Program-made: the position numbers and the translations under genes
Part shown: piece after piece, positions 11,971 to 26,000 of the stretch
Numbering within the stretch: position 1 is the first letter of the stretch
Layout: each line of letters opens with the position of its first letter
The notes under the pieces: model-generated
What the model was told of the DNA's origin: nothing
What the model saw: the letters and a program-made list of their open reading frames with translations, nothing else
Database searches by the model: none
Origin: Melieria omissa
Lineage: Eukaryota; Arthropoda; Insecta; Diptera; Ulidiidae
NCBI GenBank assembly: GCA_963971225.1
Contig: OZ020268.1
Span: forward strand, 33,691,848-33,755,847
Length of the DNA stretch: 64,000 nucleotides
Direction of reading: 5' to 3'

Positions 11971-12781
11971 CCCAGATACGATGTTTCCTCGTTTACTTCA
12001 ATACATTTTCAAATGTGGAGCCAGTTCCATAGAAAATGACTAGTTTTGCATGGCAGCCACCTTAAGAGTTGGATATAGCGGTTAGGTGTGTATAGAAAAA
12101 ACCTTTGGAAGGAATAATAAATGGGGGTCAGTCTTAAATATGTTACGTCTGGAACCAACCTGAGAGCAACTGGAGCCCACTTTCTTAAAACGATAAATTT
12201 GTATGGGAGCCTTATGAAAGGTTGGAGATAGAGGGTAGGTATGAAAGAAAGAAATATTCAGGAGGGAAAATTGTGGGGGTCAATCATAGATTTTAACCCT
12301 CTAAGAGCAACTTTTGAGGAGCTGTGAAGCAATGTATCCAGATTTTATTTTCAATCATCTTTGAAAAAGCACATTTAATCTAAATACACATTTATAAATA
12401 AATTTATACTAAAATACAAATATTATGAAAGTAGCTTTGATGAACTAAGTTAATTTTCACTGTTCATATGATGTTTTTTCAAATCCATTTGTATGGGAGG
12501 TGGTTGAAGTTTTGGTTCGATTTGATTGAAATTTTGCACAGTAAGTTCTCTAATCATACAATAACTGTATACCAAATTTAATTTATGTACGACTACTCTT
12601 TCTATGTTTGTCACTTTGCTATATGAACTCGCAACACTGTGCGTAGCCCTCTCGGAATTTATAAAATTTAGTGCCGAGCAGACATAATATCGCCTAACAA
12701 ATTATGCTGGGTTTCCATAATTCAGTCATGGTTGCAGAAATTTGTCAGGTTACCAAATAATTAGCTTTCAACCACACTTAG

Positions 12782-13031
12782 TACTCTGAAATCCGACAAT
12801 CGCATTAAAATTTTCGACTTTCGCATTTCGATTTTCCCCTTTCGCATTTGTATCACTCCGTATTTCGATTTTAAGTTGCGATTGTTTACTTTTTTTTTTT
12901 ATTTTGTTTGAATTTTATGACACTCGACGCTAGTAATGCCAACTTACTCTCGACACAAAATAAGGGCCGTTTTTCAATGATGCGAAAGCGATACAGAGTA
13001 CCGATTGACTTTCGCATCGCATTACAGAGTA
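12782..13031. mobile_element. Possible 250-bp inverted-repeat element
   Basis: TACTCTGAAATCCGA at 12782 is mirrored by the reverse complement TACTCTGTAATGCGA ending at 13031, and CTTTCGCAT words recur inside. The flanks do not give a clear target duplication. It may be an old MITE. Confidence 0.45.
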
Positions 13032-15327
13032 GCCCCCCAGATCTCCCTTCAATGAACGCTGTCGCAGCTGTAGTTCGAATGATTTAAAAGCGTATTTCGC
13101 ATCTTATGGGACTCAAAAGTAGTAGTCCCTACGATTCAATGGACTGCGGCTTAGAAAGGTTCGATATGGTTCGAGATATGGTTTGATTTATGCAAAGAGC
13201 GTATTTTGCACCTTATAAACCTCAACAGAGACGGTCCTAAGAGGGCACAGAGAGCATCTTTGTCTGCTTTTCACTTAACAGTGCCGTAGGTGCTGCTCAG
13301 TAGATAAGGAAAAGAAACTTTCGAACCTTATGTGCCACTATCCAATCCTAACAAGGAGAAGTCTTCACCACCTTGGGGTCCCTTTTGTGGCTGACCTGGC
13401 TAAGCTGTCACTGTAACTTGTCCACAGTATTGCCATTTTTATAAAGAGGTGACGATGGCTTTCATCTTTCTGGCTTACGAACTTAGTGAGCACAATAAGT
13501 TGCCAACCTTATTCAGCTTAACCTATTCTAGTTCAAATATAGAGAGCAATCTACCACCTAGAGGGCAATTGCAACTGTTACCATTACCAAACTCATTCTA
13601 TCCAAATCATAGAGAACAGCTCCAACTGGTTGTAGCGTTCCAATAAATCCTTGCAGTCCGTGTGATATATTGAACTTAGACATCGTAATAAATGTTCTTT
13701 ACCTCTAGTTCGGTCACACTTAAAAATTGCTTAAACAGCATTCCAGAACAAAACAAATCACATGAATTTATTTTTTATTTATATGTCTTCTGCTACTATT
13801 GTTTTTGTTGTTGTAGCTGCTGCTGCCGTTTAGCACAACAAGCACTTCCGCAAACCAAATGGTCTTCGGTATTCTTGTGCGTGCAGCTTTGCCCAGCCGC
13901 ACCCATTTGATATGTTTTAGACGCCGTGAATATTTATGTCATCAAATAAATTAATAAAAAAAACCAGAAGAAAGCAAAAAATCAAAGCAAAAATCGTTAT
14001 GCAAAACTTATATGGCGACATGATGTCATCCTGCAGTGAGTTTATGAGGTAGTCGCATGCATGGCCCTCCTGCCCCCCTTCATACACACGCCACAGCTAG
14101 CAACTGTCAGCTAGACAGACAAGCAGCCGCACTGACATGTAGACGAACATCACCAGCAAACAATGTGCCCACACAGAGTTAAGCGCAGCGGGGATGAGCG
14201 CAAAACGTTTGGCGCGCCGACAGCGAGAGACGTCCTAGCGCAACACTTGATTTCCTAGCAAAGACACACACACACACAGACACGCTTTTCGCATTACGCA
14301 CACCAACGCGCACACTTTGCCATATGAACATTGCAATTTCAACTCAGCCCTTGCCCGCTGAGGCTTGAAAGCGTTTACTTGTAAGCGGTGTGAGGTTTGT
14401 GGTTGTTTCTTTTTTTTTTTGGTTTACGTTGTTAACCAAACGGACGCGCTCTGATGGTTTGCATATTTTAGTGCGGTCGTTGCTGATTGACATTATACAT
14501 TTTATTTGCACGCGCGTTGTGTGCAAGAAGAGTTAAAATAGTAAAAAAAATTGGACACGCATGCACTGACTGACTGCAGGGCCACGGGGCGTATGCGTAA
14601 CCGCAACCGCTTTGAGTTGCATAGTTGGCTGAAATTTATTTAAACTGCTGGCGGCCTTTGCCCAGCAGTTTTTGACTTGTTTCTCACTTGCCGCTGGCAG
14701 CAGGCGGTTTGAGCGGACGTCTCCCTTTCATTCTCTACGTTGCATCTCTCACACGTAGCGGCGCGCATGTCCTTGCGCATTGGGTGCCTTGTGCGCGGCC
14801 AAGTGGAATATGAAAATTGAAAGGTTGATTGCGGCTGCATGTTAATTTCGAAAGCTTATCAGCGTCTTCATCTAAATTGTAAAAACGAACACGTATGCGT
14901 GCAAGTGTGAGGGTTTTGTGTGTGTGTGTGTGTTGCTGCACGTCCACTTCTTCGCACGTTGACACAAGTGTGGAATAGTGGCGCTTGCTTATAATGACGA
15001 TAAGAAATAGTTTATAAAATTAGTTTTCAATGTCAACTATGCCAGTCAAACGTCCCAACTTTGAAGCTAACGCTGAAGGCTTTAGTGGAGATTATAAAAA
15101 AAAATCGAATTTTTAAGGAAATGCAAATCGAATCGTTTTAATACAAAATTTTAATGTAATTAATTTTTAATAATTGAATTTAATTTAAAATAATTTAAGG
15201 TAAATTTTTAAGAAAATGCAGATCGAAGAAATGGTTTTGATACAAAATTTTGGAAAAAATTAAAAATCTGACCAATTAATAATTAAATTTTTTAAACTAT
15301 AATTATTAGAGCTTATATACTTTAATT
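13032..15327. other. Noncoding stretch upstream of the receptor exon
   Basis: No gene is supported. CA-rich tracts lie at 14265-14280 and a GT tract near 14919-14931. The 14100-14950 part is GC-richer and may contain regulatory DNA. Open frames here lack recognisable domains. Confidence 0.5.
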
Positions 15328-15735
15328 TAAAATAAAATAAAATAAAATAAAATAAAATAAAATAAAATAAAATAAAATGAAATAAAATAAAATAAAATTT
15401 ATTTAAAATTTATTAAAATAAAATAAAATAAAATAAAACAAAATAAAATAAAATAAAATAAAATAAAATAAAATAAAATAAAATAAAATAAAATAAAATA
15501 AAATAAAATAAAATAAAATAAAATAAAATAAAATAAAATAAAATAAAATAAAATAAAATAAAATAAAATAAATACATAAAATAAATACATAAAATAAAAT
15601 AAAATAAAATAAAATAAAATAAAATAAAATAAAATAAAATAAAATAAAATAAAATAAAATAAAATAAAATAAAATAAAATAAAATAAAATAAAATAAAAT
15701 AAAATAAAATAAAAAAATAAAATAAAATAAAATAA
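15328..15735 (+). repeat. (AAAAT)n microsatellite, ~400 bp
   Basis: An almost pure pentanucleotide array of AAAAT/AAATA is interrupted by small imperfections near 15377-15418 and 15570-15590. It lies about 220 bp upstream of the acceptor at 15958. The long Phe/Ile/Leu/Tyr open frame on the minus strand is only a product of the repeat. Confidence 0.95.
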
Positions 15736-15958
15736 TAAATAAATAAATTTAATTAATAATAATTTAATTTAAATTAAATAATCTAAACTAATTTCTAAAG
15801 CTTTCATTAAACCTCTCGATTGCTGGGATGTCACATCACAATATTTGCCAATTTTGTCAAATTCTACAAAAATAGATTTAATTATGTTTTCTCTCTTCTT
15901 GACATTGTTGACTTTCAAATACGCGTAAATTAATTGCATTCTCTTTGTTTTTTTCCAG

Positions 15959-16809
15959 CCTCAAACAGCACTAAGCCCACACGCCGTATCGACACAGTAT
16001 GCCACTGCAACAGGACAGCGTAGACAAGAGCAGCAATTATCGGCGGCAGCAGGCGACTGCCGCGCCACAACGCCGCGTCAAGTGACGAAAGATGCGCAAA
16101 ACTGTAACGAAAATGTACCGCAACCGCAATGACGTCTTTTTAATTAAATCTCGACAACACGCACGACAGCATCAAATCAAACTAACAACTTTACGCGCAC
16201 CGGCCGCCAGCCCAGCGCCACGCCCTGACACGCTAACACCGCCCACGCTCACGCCCTCGCCCACGCCATCGCCCATCATCGCCCAACTCAAACTCGTCGC
16301 GCGACGACGCGTACTTGAAGTGCGTTAACTTTGTTTCGTGTTTGTTTCGTTTTTTTGTTCTGTTCTGTTTGTTTTGTTTGTTTGTTCGGTTCGTCAGTTT
16401 TGTTTGTCTACTATTCGTTGCTGTTTTGAGTGTCCTCTTGTTTTTTGAGTTTACCATTGAAATTTTCCATTGCGCATTCTTCATTGCCACATCTCCCAGT
16501 TTGGCGTCGCCATTGCCATTACCGACTTTCGACTTTGCTATTCCGTTTCAACTTCCGCATGTTGCGCTAACGTTGCGTTTACACGCTGCCGACGAAACGC
16601 CACTGCGCGCCACGCATTTGCAATTCAAATTAATTGACGTGACGCGTGCCACAGCAGCCGCCTTTTGTTTTTCCTTTTTCCTCGTTTTCCGCCTTTAATT
16701 TCCTGTCTCGCTATTTGCCCTGTGATTATTGTTATTATTATTATTATTATTGTTTTTGTTGTTATTATTGTTACTGCGCCCGTCATTATAGAAACTGCGC
16801 GCCGACACT
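15959..16809 (+). other. 5'UTR part of receptor exon with upstream ORFs
   Basis: A pyrimidine-rich tract ending TTTTTTTCCAG (acceptor AG 15957-15958) marks a likely exon start that runs into the coding exon. It carries at least two upstream ORFs with ATG starts: 15999-16085 (28 codons plus stop) and 16092-16328 (78 codons plus stop, basic then Pro/Thr-rich). These could lower receptor translation. The exon boundary is inferred from sequence only; the 16810 ATG could instead be reached from another upstream exon. Confidence 0.5.
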
Positions 16810-17067
16810 ATGATAACGCGACTCTACAACACCGAGGAGGACCCAGTCTTGTGTTCGATTATTTGGGGCCAGAATTTCTCAGCCACAGCCAATGCCGAAG
16901 GCGACGCCAATGCGCAGCGCGCCGTTGAAGACGGCCTTGGCGACAGCGGCGGCGGCAGCAGCGCGTACGCAACGCCATCGCTGCTGAGCGAACGCGGCAG
17001 CAGCAGCCACAGCGGTGAGGACACAGTCGGCAGTAGTCTGCACGATAATTTCTTCATTGCCAATGAG
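16810..17067 (+). CDS. GPCR coding exon 1 (N-terminal extracellular)
   Basis: It encodes residues 1-86 and ends on a full codon before donor GTGAGT (17068-17073). It is rich in Ser, Gly and Asp/Glu, with one N-glycosylation sequon (NFS). The ATG at 16810 is the first in this frame after the acceptor at 15958 that leads into the conserved body. Confidence 0.75.
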
Positions 17068-20000
17068 GTGAGTGGAATTCATTGTTGTAGACAGGTGTTG
17101 TTGTTGTTGTTGCAGTTGCAAGGTGTGAGTCGCCTTGTCGAGTGCATGAAAAGTGCAAAAGTGCAGAGTCGGTGTGTGTGTGTGTGTGTGATGCGATCCA
17201 AGTTGCCAGCGCAGTGAAGAGGTCAACAAAGTTTTGCTGCATTAAATGTACGAAACCATAAGTTTTATGCTCGTTACAGAAAAATTTCATTGTTTGGCAG
17301 AATTTTTCGGCAAACTTTCTAATAACGAAATTAAATAGATTGTCAAACAACTGTTGAAAATTAAAGTTGCATTGAACTGAGCTGAAGTGAAGTAATTGAA
17401 TTTGGGTTGTAAGATCAAATTAACTATTTATTTAGTTAGAAGTAGCTGGTATACTAACAACGTAATTGCAGGAACAAGTCATGTGGTCAAAACAAAATTA
17501 ATTTAAATTAAAAAATTAAAATTAAATTAATTTAAATCGTGTTAAATTTCAATTTTCAATTATGTTGCGTTGAATTTTCTAAAGTAGACGAAATGAATTG
17601 AGTTTTTTGCAGACAATTTTTGTAGATTCTACTGATTCCTTGCCCATCGGCATGTTGGATTTCTACAAACTAATGCTTCAAACACTTAGACGAAGACAGC
17701 GACACTACACATCTGTCAAATTATAGAACCAGAACATTCTTGTAGGGACTATAATTTTGATGATCACCGACCACAGTTGTGGCCTGTCGCCAACCTTAAA
17801 ATTATTTCGTACTCGACAAAGCATTGCTTCAAAACAGATCTTTTCAATCAGTGTGTTTGAAGCAGACACCATCTTGAAGTTGTGTGGCCGTTTTGCTGCT
17901 GTCTTCAATGTGTTTGGGTCATAATATTTAAGATAGTAACTACCATAAGTTATTGTTACAGTTGGGATTAGGGTATTAGAAAGGTTTCTCACCAAGGTGG
18001 CAGTTTGGGTATTGAAACCCCTCAAAGACAAATCACTACTTAAAATTTTCAATAATTGTTCATGATAAATTGCGACATCAGCACAAAAGACCTTTTACAT
18101 TTAGTTTGAAATGCTAGGATCAATGTATGTAAGTTCTCCCATTATAGGGTTAAAAGTCAAGCCTTTTACAAGGATCTATGTTTCACTGCCTGTATGTATG
18201 TGCTGTACCGTGCTTGTGGGCCAATGCCAGTCACTGACCAGTCATGTAGGAAACTATATGGCTGTCCTCTGATCATATCTATTCGATTGGTAACTTCCTC
18301 AGCAAGCTACAGTCGAGCTAGAGATCTCCTGAAGTTCGCATCCTCCTTAGTTGAATGCAGTCAGCATATAGTGCACACAAAATTTCATTCTGGTGTGATT
18401 CCGGTCAGAATACTTGAGGCCAATACCATTTGAAACCATGTTGTTTACCTTTAATTTGTATAACAAACCACTATTTAGTGGGTTTATATCCCCAAAAACT
18501 CCTCATACATCTCTCTAGTTCTTCAAATTAGACTAAGAACCTTCTTGACTTCAATGGTCAATGGTGTCTTTAAAGCCAAATGAGCCGAGATAGTCTGCAT
18601 GAATAAAAATATAAACCCATATCATAGAATTTTTCTGTTCAAAACGTTTTGATGTAAAAATGTAAATAATGATTTGAACCATCTTCATCAAAAACTTCAC
18701 TGAATCACATCCAAAATTTAGTTATAATACAAATTAGTTTTCTAGAACTGAGAATGAGTTCCAGATGGTTTAAATTTTAAGAAGTAGTAACATAGTCCTT
18801 CTTCTTTTTCACCCACCTTCTCTTTTTCCCATTTCCATCTCTTCTATCAACCTTTTTCCTGATCCTTAAGTACAATGGGCTATAAAGCCTGAGTGCTTGA
18901 GGTAATGACTAAAGAGCGGCGCAAGCACTATAAAAATGACTTGCAAGCCATCGCTGTGCTTTCAAATACTGCCGCTCTTCTTCACTTTCATTACAAAACA
19001 AGCACTGCAGTGAAGGAAGCTTTTGCTATTCATACAAATAGTGCACGAAACGACAATAGAACTTCAAGCACCTTGAAGTATAGAACAACACTGAAGTAGA
19101 ACAACATTGAAATAGAACAACACTGGAATAGAACAACACTGAAGTAGAACAATACTGCAGTGGAACAACACGGAAGTAGAACAACACTGAAGTAGAACAA
19201 GACTGAAGTGCAGCACTGAAGTAGAACATTTTCAAGCATACGGTGTTATGTTTTGCACGATCGGAGTAGCTGATGTTTGTTTTTGGTATTTTGTATGGAA
19301 TCTGGGCTGCATTTCAAGCATTACAACAACATTAATGTAAAAAAACGCAGGTTTAAAACATGTTTTTATTTAAGTCTGTTTCACTCGTTGTGAAGTAGAA
19401 GTTCTGTTTCACACGGTGTGAAGTAGAAGTTCTGTGTGAAGTAGAAGTTCTACTTCACTCGGTGTGCTTGCTATGATTTACCATTACTTAACTTCATTAT
19501 AGCTTTCTGTTTTGATGTGTTGTTTCGCAACAGAACACAAGCACTGTCGCTGCTGTAGCGGACAGGTTTTGGAATGATGCAGTGCTTGCTTTGTTGCAGA
19601 ATAGAACTATTGAGCATTTGATTTTGCTGTCATTGCGACACTGAAGTACAGTACTTAACAGTACTGTGCAGTAGTGAAGTGTGCGAAATAGAATATTTTG
19701 TGCAGCTCTTTAGTAATGACCGCCCTAAGGTTTCCTCGGCTCCCCTCACATCCATCCAACATAATCCATGTGAATCTGCAGTCGTTAAAGGCTGGGGGCT
19801 GCCTCTTCTACCTATGTACCTACCTACATACTTATATACCAAGTTTGCTTCCAGAGTTTAAGATCGTGGGTGTTTAATACAGAGACTACCAGCTTAGCTT
19901 CTGTACTCAAGATCCAATCATTTACATCTCTATTCCACCAATTCTTCTTCCACGAAATTACTGCCCTCAGTTGCAGTGTTATTCCATCAATTCTTCTTCA

Positions 20001-23000
20001 TTACATTGCTACCTACCCTGTCTTCAGGCAAACTCTGTTCAAACTCTCCCTTCCCGTCCACTTAAAGCACACAATGTGGACTGCCATTACATGGAGACGA
20101 CTTCCTTTCTTTGAACATCTCACTCAGCCCACCTTCCTCGAGCACAACATTGAAGAAGTTTTAATGTGTTCGCAGTTCAAGAGTGGAAGTCGGTGTTACT
20201 CCGCTGTTTGCGTTGTCATCAAAGCCTTTGGCTGTTTGGGTACTTTTCAATTTTATCCGCTGTTACCGCTTCCTGTCATCATGCGGCTATTTTAAGCATT
20301 TGCTGGCAGGTCATGAAAGGTCTATGATATTTTCAAATTTCCAACAATAGAAGCCACCATAATGGTTATTCGATAAGCAGCACACAAAAAAAAGTGGCAC
20401 CTATTCCGGCTCGAAATGACTCTTCATTACAATGGCCGTAGAAATGCAGAAAATTGTCTACTGGGCGGCTGTCTGCCTCAATGCCGACTCAATCATCTTA
20501 AAGCTCGGCATCACAATGGCCATTAATGGAAGAAACCCACTTTGGAAATTGCATATTTAAATTCGCTGGCGGCCATAGCCAAAACGTAACGTCGAGGCAC
20601 TTTGAATTTATGAGCAGCGTCTGCCAACTAACGGCGGCACTTGGGCCCTCGACTTGTCGTCGCAGTTGGCGTGGCGTGGCGTTGCCTTGGCCGAGTGAGC
20701 CTTTAACGAAAATTGATTTTCTTCTACGAGCGACAATGACACTGGCCGAAAGGCTGCCTGCCTGACTAACTGAATGAATGACTGGTTGGTTGGCACATAA
20801 TGCCATAGATTATGTCAACCCCCTTGCCGCAGCTTTTTTAGCCGTTTTTTTTCAAATTGCTCATTTTTTGCTGTTCCATTTCTTTGCTCATCTTTTCACT
20901 TAAACATTTCTAAAGGTTGCACGTGGGTGCGTGTAGGCGATCTGAGTGTCTGTGAAGGCTGCCTGCTTAGCTGCCATTGTGCTATTCCGTTTTCCATTTG
21001 CTTGTTATTCTTATTATTGTCGTTGTTGTTGTTGTTCTTGTTGTTGTTGTTGCTCTTATCTGTTTGCATGCGAAACGCTATAAGAGCGACACAATTTCTT
21101 AAGTATTATTATTTGTGCAAAACATACGCTCACTCTTTGGCTCTTTCCTGTTCTGCTTGCAGTTTCCGGAGGATCCGCGCACCGAGGCACTGCGCGAATA
21201 CTCGTACGGCATAATTCTGCCCATTATCTGCTCGCTTGGCATCATTGGCAATGTCCTCAATCTTGTGGTATTGACGCGGCGAAATATGCGCGGCACCGCC
21301 TACATCTACATGAGAGGTTTGTATAAGTGGGCGTTCTATGCATTAAACACAAAAACATTACATGTACTTGAACACGAACGTGCACGACACACACGCACAC
21401 ACACACATACACGCATACTCTTAACCCTTTCGATTCCAAAGTTGCCTGAAAGCAACTTCACCTATTTGTCATCTGATAGCAAAAGATACCATTGATTTAT
21501 GGGTTTAATGTAAGAAGGCACCAACAAATTAATATTTTTAGAAGTGAATTCAAAGCAAATTGCAACAATTTTACTGTTATGACCAAAATAATTTTTAATA
21601 ACTTGCAGCGATATCAGGAAAAGTTTGTGTTCCAATTGAAGTCTATGAGATGGGCGCGTTTGATCAAAACCCTGTTTCTATAATAATGGTTAAATAAAAT
21701 CAAAAAGTGATAATTTTGTATTTTTTCATAAATATTCAATAATTTTACTGTAGTTAATAAATATTTATAAAAAATTGTTTAACCCATTTTAAGCTAATTG
21801 TTCAAAGGTGAACTAACTCTTGTACTCTAACAAAGAGGCGTGACGACTTGTCGACTTGTTGTGCCGAATGTCGCGTGCACACTTCTTAGGCAAAGAGTTT
21901 CATAATTTAAAAATCAATTCAGTCTAAAGGGTCAAAAGGGTCAAATACTCATATGGCTGTGTGTGTGCGCGGCAAAGGCCACAACGATTTGTTTGAATTT
22001 TATTAAGTTTTCCTTCTGTTTCCTTCTGGCGCCGGCAGTTTTTAACTATCTACTCTAACTACTTTTTATCCAATAATACTGAAAATCTTTGCTGTTATTG
22101 TCGCATACAACGTGCCGCCTTTTCGAACGTGCACACACACATTTCCTGGCATACTTGCGGGCGCTGTGGCCGGCACGTGTGCGGCTCGTTTGGTTAAACA
22201 ATTAGAGCTGCGCCATTTTGCCAACAAGAAAGTGTCAAGTAAGACAAAAGTGCGCCGAAAGCGCCCACCAAAGCAACGACGAACGTCGCAACGTCGCACG
22301 TGCGCCTGCAGCGGCCACCAGGCGACCGCGTGCGGTTCGTGTTTGTCGAGTCATTGACACCAATTTGCCCGCGACGGCCTTATCTGATGCGTCCTTCATA
22401 TTTATTGCTGTACTTACATATTTTGATTTTTTTTTCTCTTGGCTGTTGCCGGGCCACTGTTTTGCTTGTCATTGCTATGCTCGGTTTTTGCTGCTGTCAT
22501 GTTACGTGTCTGTGGCTGCTGCTGACTTCATTAAAACGCCAAAACTGCCAATTTTTTTTGTGATGCGTCAAGTTGTCCCCTAAAAGTGCCATTTGTCGCT
22601 TTTCTCTTCACATTTATTTCTTTGTATGATATTTTTTCCATTTTTCTTTTGTTATTGTTTGTGATGTGCATTGCAACAATTTATGGCCTCGCTGCAGGCA
22701 ACTGCGTCACTGCTTCAAAATCAAACGTAGATTTGTCAGTCATTGCTTGGCTCTAAGAGGTTTTTCCTTTGCCGCAAAGTGCCATCGCGCACTTAAACCG
22801 GCTTCGCTGCCAAGTCGAACAAAACGGATTTGTTATTTTTGTATCGTGTTCGTTGATTTTTATGGTTGCACTTAAAAGAAATGCCACTGTAAAGTTTTGT
22901 CATAAAATTCAAAAATTCTTCATGCACGTAAAATGGTCGCCCGTGCCGCCATAACTGAAAATGCAAAACAAATTTTTATTGCTGCTAAATGAGGCTGTAC

Positions 23001-26000
23001 GGCATTGTTGCTTTGAGTACAATGCAAATTTTCCAATGACCATAGTTTGCACAATATTATCAACAGTAATAAAAACCCCTTTGTTTCGAGCATCAGTGTT
23101 GTTGTTGCATTCTGTGTTAAATTGATGAATTGCGGTTTGAGGCTCAACTTTGAACGTTCATTGCCCTCGCAGACAGACAGTACAATGTTAGGAAATTGTT
23201 GTAGGTTGTTTTAGGTTGGAATGCCAGACAAGTTACATTGTTTTTATTAATGTATTTTATTACATATCACTTTTATTGGATCACTTTTTGATTTTTATTA
23301 TTTTGTAAATTTAACCTAAATAAAAAAATTAATGGTTTAAAATCTTTGCAATAAATTTCCGCATTTCTTGAGGTACAAAAATAAAATACAACAAAATAAG
23401 GAAAACATCATTTAGGTTTAGAATTACAGCTCAATCAATTTTGTACGATATATTGTACACTGGGCCGAAAGGAGTAAAAATTCATGAATTTTTTTTTGTT
23501 TTTTGAAGTTTTATGAAGAATTCAATGATATTTTTTAAAGAAAAAATGAATTATGACGGCAAAACAATCGAAACTTCATATCATTTTGATCGAAACATAT
23601 ATAAATTGTATATATGTATATATATAAACAATTGATTCCTTTTTATTCGGCCTTATGTTAAAGTTGCTGTTATGCAAAGTCCTCATTAGGTCCTCAAAGT
23701 CCTTCAATACAACACAGAATTACTTAAGATTTATATAGCTTCATAGAAAGATACTACATATAGCCGATTTTTATTAGCGTAGTGGGAGTGGCAAGTACGC
23801 ATGACTAACCTAACGCAACCTGTGCCTTCCCAGTAAAACACAAACCGCACGATGCCATATAAGGACTGTATCGAAAATTATAAATACACCAAAACATGCT
23901 TCATACTAGTGCATAACAAAAGTTAGAATTTATTTTTTTTATAAATGATATTTCATATTGTATTTTTTTGTAAATAGCAACCAAAAAAAATTATTTAGTG
24001 GGAGTCTTACCCACATCTTTAATCTTTTTGTGGAGGTCCTTCATTAAATTCTGGCCACAGCCAGAACCTAATTTTTTGGCAACACTATTCAAATTTTTTT
24101 TTAATTTTTGAACGGAGTTAGCCAGGTTAAGGTATTTTTTAAGGTCCTTTTTCTTCAATGCCCAGAATTTCTCGATGGGGCGTATCTCTGGACAGTTTTG
24201 AGGATTCATGTTTTTCTAAACAAAATTTATGTTCTTTTCCTCATACCACGTTAGTACTGGCTTAGCATAATGGCAAGAAGTTAAGTCGGCCCAAAACAAA
24301 GTCTTGCCAGTGTGTTTTTTCACCAACGGCAGAAATCTCTACTTGAAGCACTCATTTAGGTACATCTCAGCGTTCAGGGGCTTGTCTGTGAAGAATGGAG
24401 TCGACTTTTTTCACACTTGCATATTGTTTGCCAAACATGAATCTTATTGCCAAATTTTTCGCAAAAAATTGATTTGTCAGCTTTTGAAATTTCACTGCCT
24501 TTCGGAACTGTGTAGAATTGGGGTCCTGGCAGCGTTTTGTAGTCCAATTTCACGTATGTTTCGTCGTCCATTATGATGCAATCAAATTTTTGCCTACAAA
24601 TATAGTCGTACAATTTTTGGGATCTGGTTCTCATCTGCGCGCCTTGCTGAGTGCTTCCTTTTGGCTGTTTTTGCTTTCTATATGTTCCCAACTGGTTTCT
24701 CTTCTTGGCACCTTGGACCATTGCTGCACTCGTTCCGGCTTTTTCTGCGCAATCGCGTACGGATATCTCCTTATTTTTTAAATAAGGCACATATCTTAGT
24801 ATCTAGCAATGGTTGGGACGCACCCTTTTTACGACCTAGCCCTGGTAAATCCTCAAGTGTGCAATGATACTGCACATGACACATGATACTACACACCAGC
24901 GAATGGCTTTTTGCACAACGAACAGGCTATAATTTGCTTCTTGTGCTAGTTTTCTATACGACATTCCTTTGGTTGATACAAATTTGGACAAAATTTCTTG
25001 ACGAAGTTTTACGGAAAGTCCTCTCATTTTGAAGCGCGTTGATATACTACAACAAATTTTTCACGAAAATAACAATTTGAACCTCTAGAATCTAAAATCC
25101 GATATTGCTGAGCAACCAGCATTGCATAGCCCACTTTATACGATTTTTAAAGTGTATTCATAATTTTCGATACAGTCCTTACAGGTTGGACCATTTAAGA
25201 TTTGGAATTTGAATCGGTTATAAAAAAAAAACTAATGAATATTTTTGGAAAATTCAGGTTTTATTACAATGCTTGCACTTTGTTATTTAAGAATGAAAAA
25301 CGATATCGTTCATATGGCTGCCACGACTGGCCTTACACCACCGCCATTCGATCAACCCAATTTTAAAGTACTTTTTCGATTGTTCCGGGTAGAATTTCCT
25401 GAATGACAACTTCGATTTCATGTTCCAAAGCTTCAATCGTCTCTGAAGGGTTAATGTAACACTTGTCCTTTACTGCTCCCCACAAAAAAAGGTCCAACGG
25501 ACTTAAATTGCAGCTCCGAGGCGGCCAATTGACTTCAAAATTTCAGCTGGTTATTCGATTTTGGAAAACGGTGCCCAAAAGTTCGATTGATACATGCCGG
25601 ATGGTCATGAGCCTTCAATTCTTGGACCAATTGAATTTTGTAAGCCTTCATACCGAGATCTTTATGCAAAATTATCTTCAATTTGTTACAGTTTGGGTTA
25701 AAGACTCCCTGCTTTGGAAGTAAGTTATCAATATTTCCCAATTTTGTTGAAGCGTATAGCGTACGAACACAAATTGAATAATATTTGGACTGCCATTCTC
25801 GAAATAAAGCGTAGTTCAAATTCCAAACGCTATATGGACCACCCTGTACCTTTGTTTGATAGAAAGAAGTATTAAATTTTGTATATCTTAAACTAATAAA
25901 GTTAGAAGGACGAAATTCCAGACAGTGGTAGTGTACATTTTTGTCCTTAAGATATATTTTTTCAAAAAAAAAACTATTGGAAATTTCCAAGGATATTCAA

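Larger units (their letters stand above)
17068..21162 (+). other. GPCR intron between coding exons 1 and 2
   Basis: This is a 4.1-kb intron with GTGAGT and CAG borders. It contains the minisatellites at 19056-19470 and an unassigned open frame at 17705-18052. GC-richer sequence at 20520-20800 could be regulatory. No nested gene could be supported. Confidence 0.85.

Noticed and set aside
15399..15590. Phe/Ile/Leu/Tyr-rich open frame
   Set aside because: It is the translation of the (AAAAT)n microsatellite.
19870..20295. 141-codon open frame in the receptor intron
   Set aside because: No domain, no splice consistency with the receptor, and no recognisable homology.
22112..22583. Overlapping basic/Cys-rich open frames
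   Set aside because: Several frames are open at once in GC-richer intronic DNA; there is no recognisable domain or splice support.
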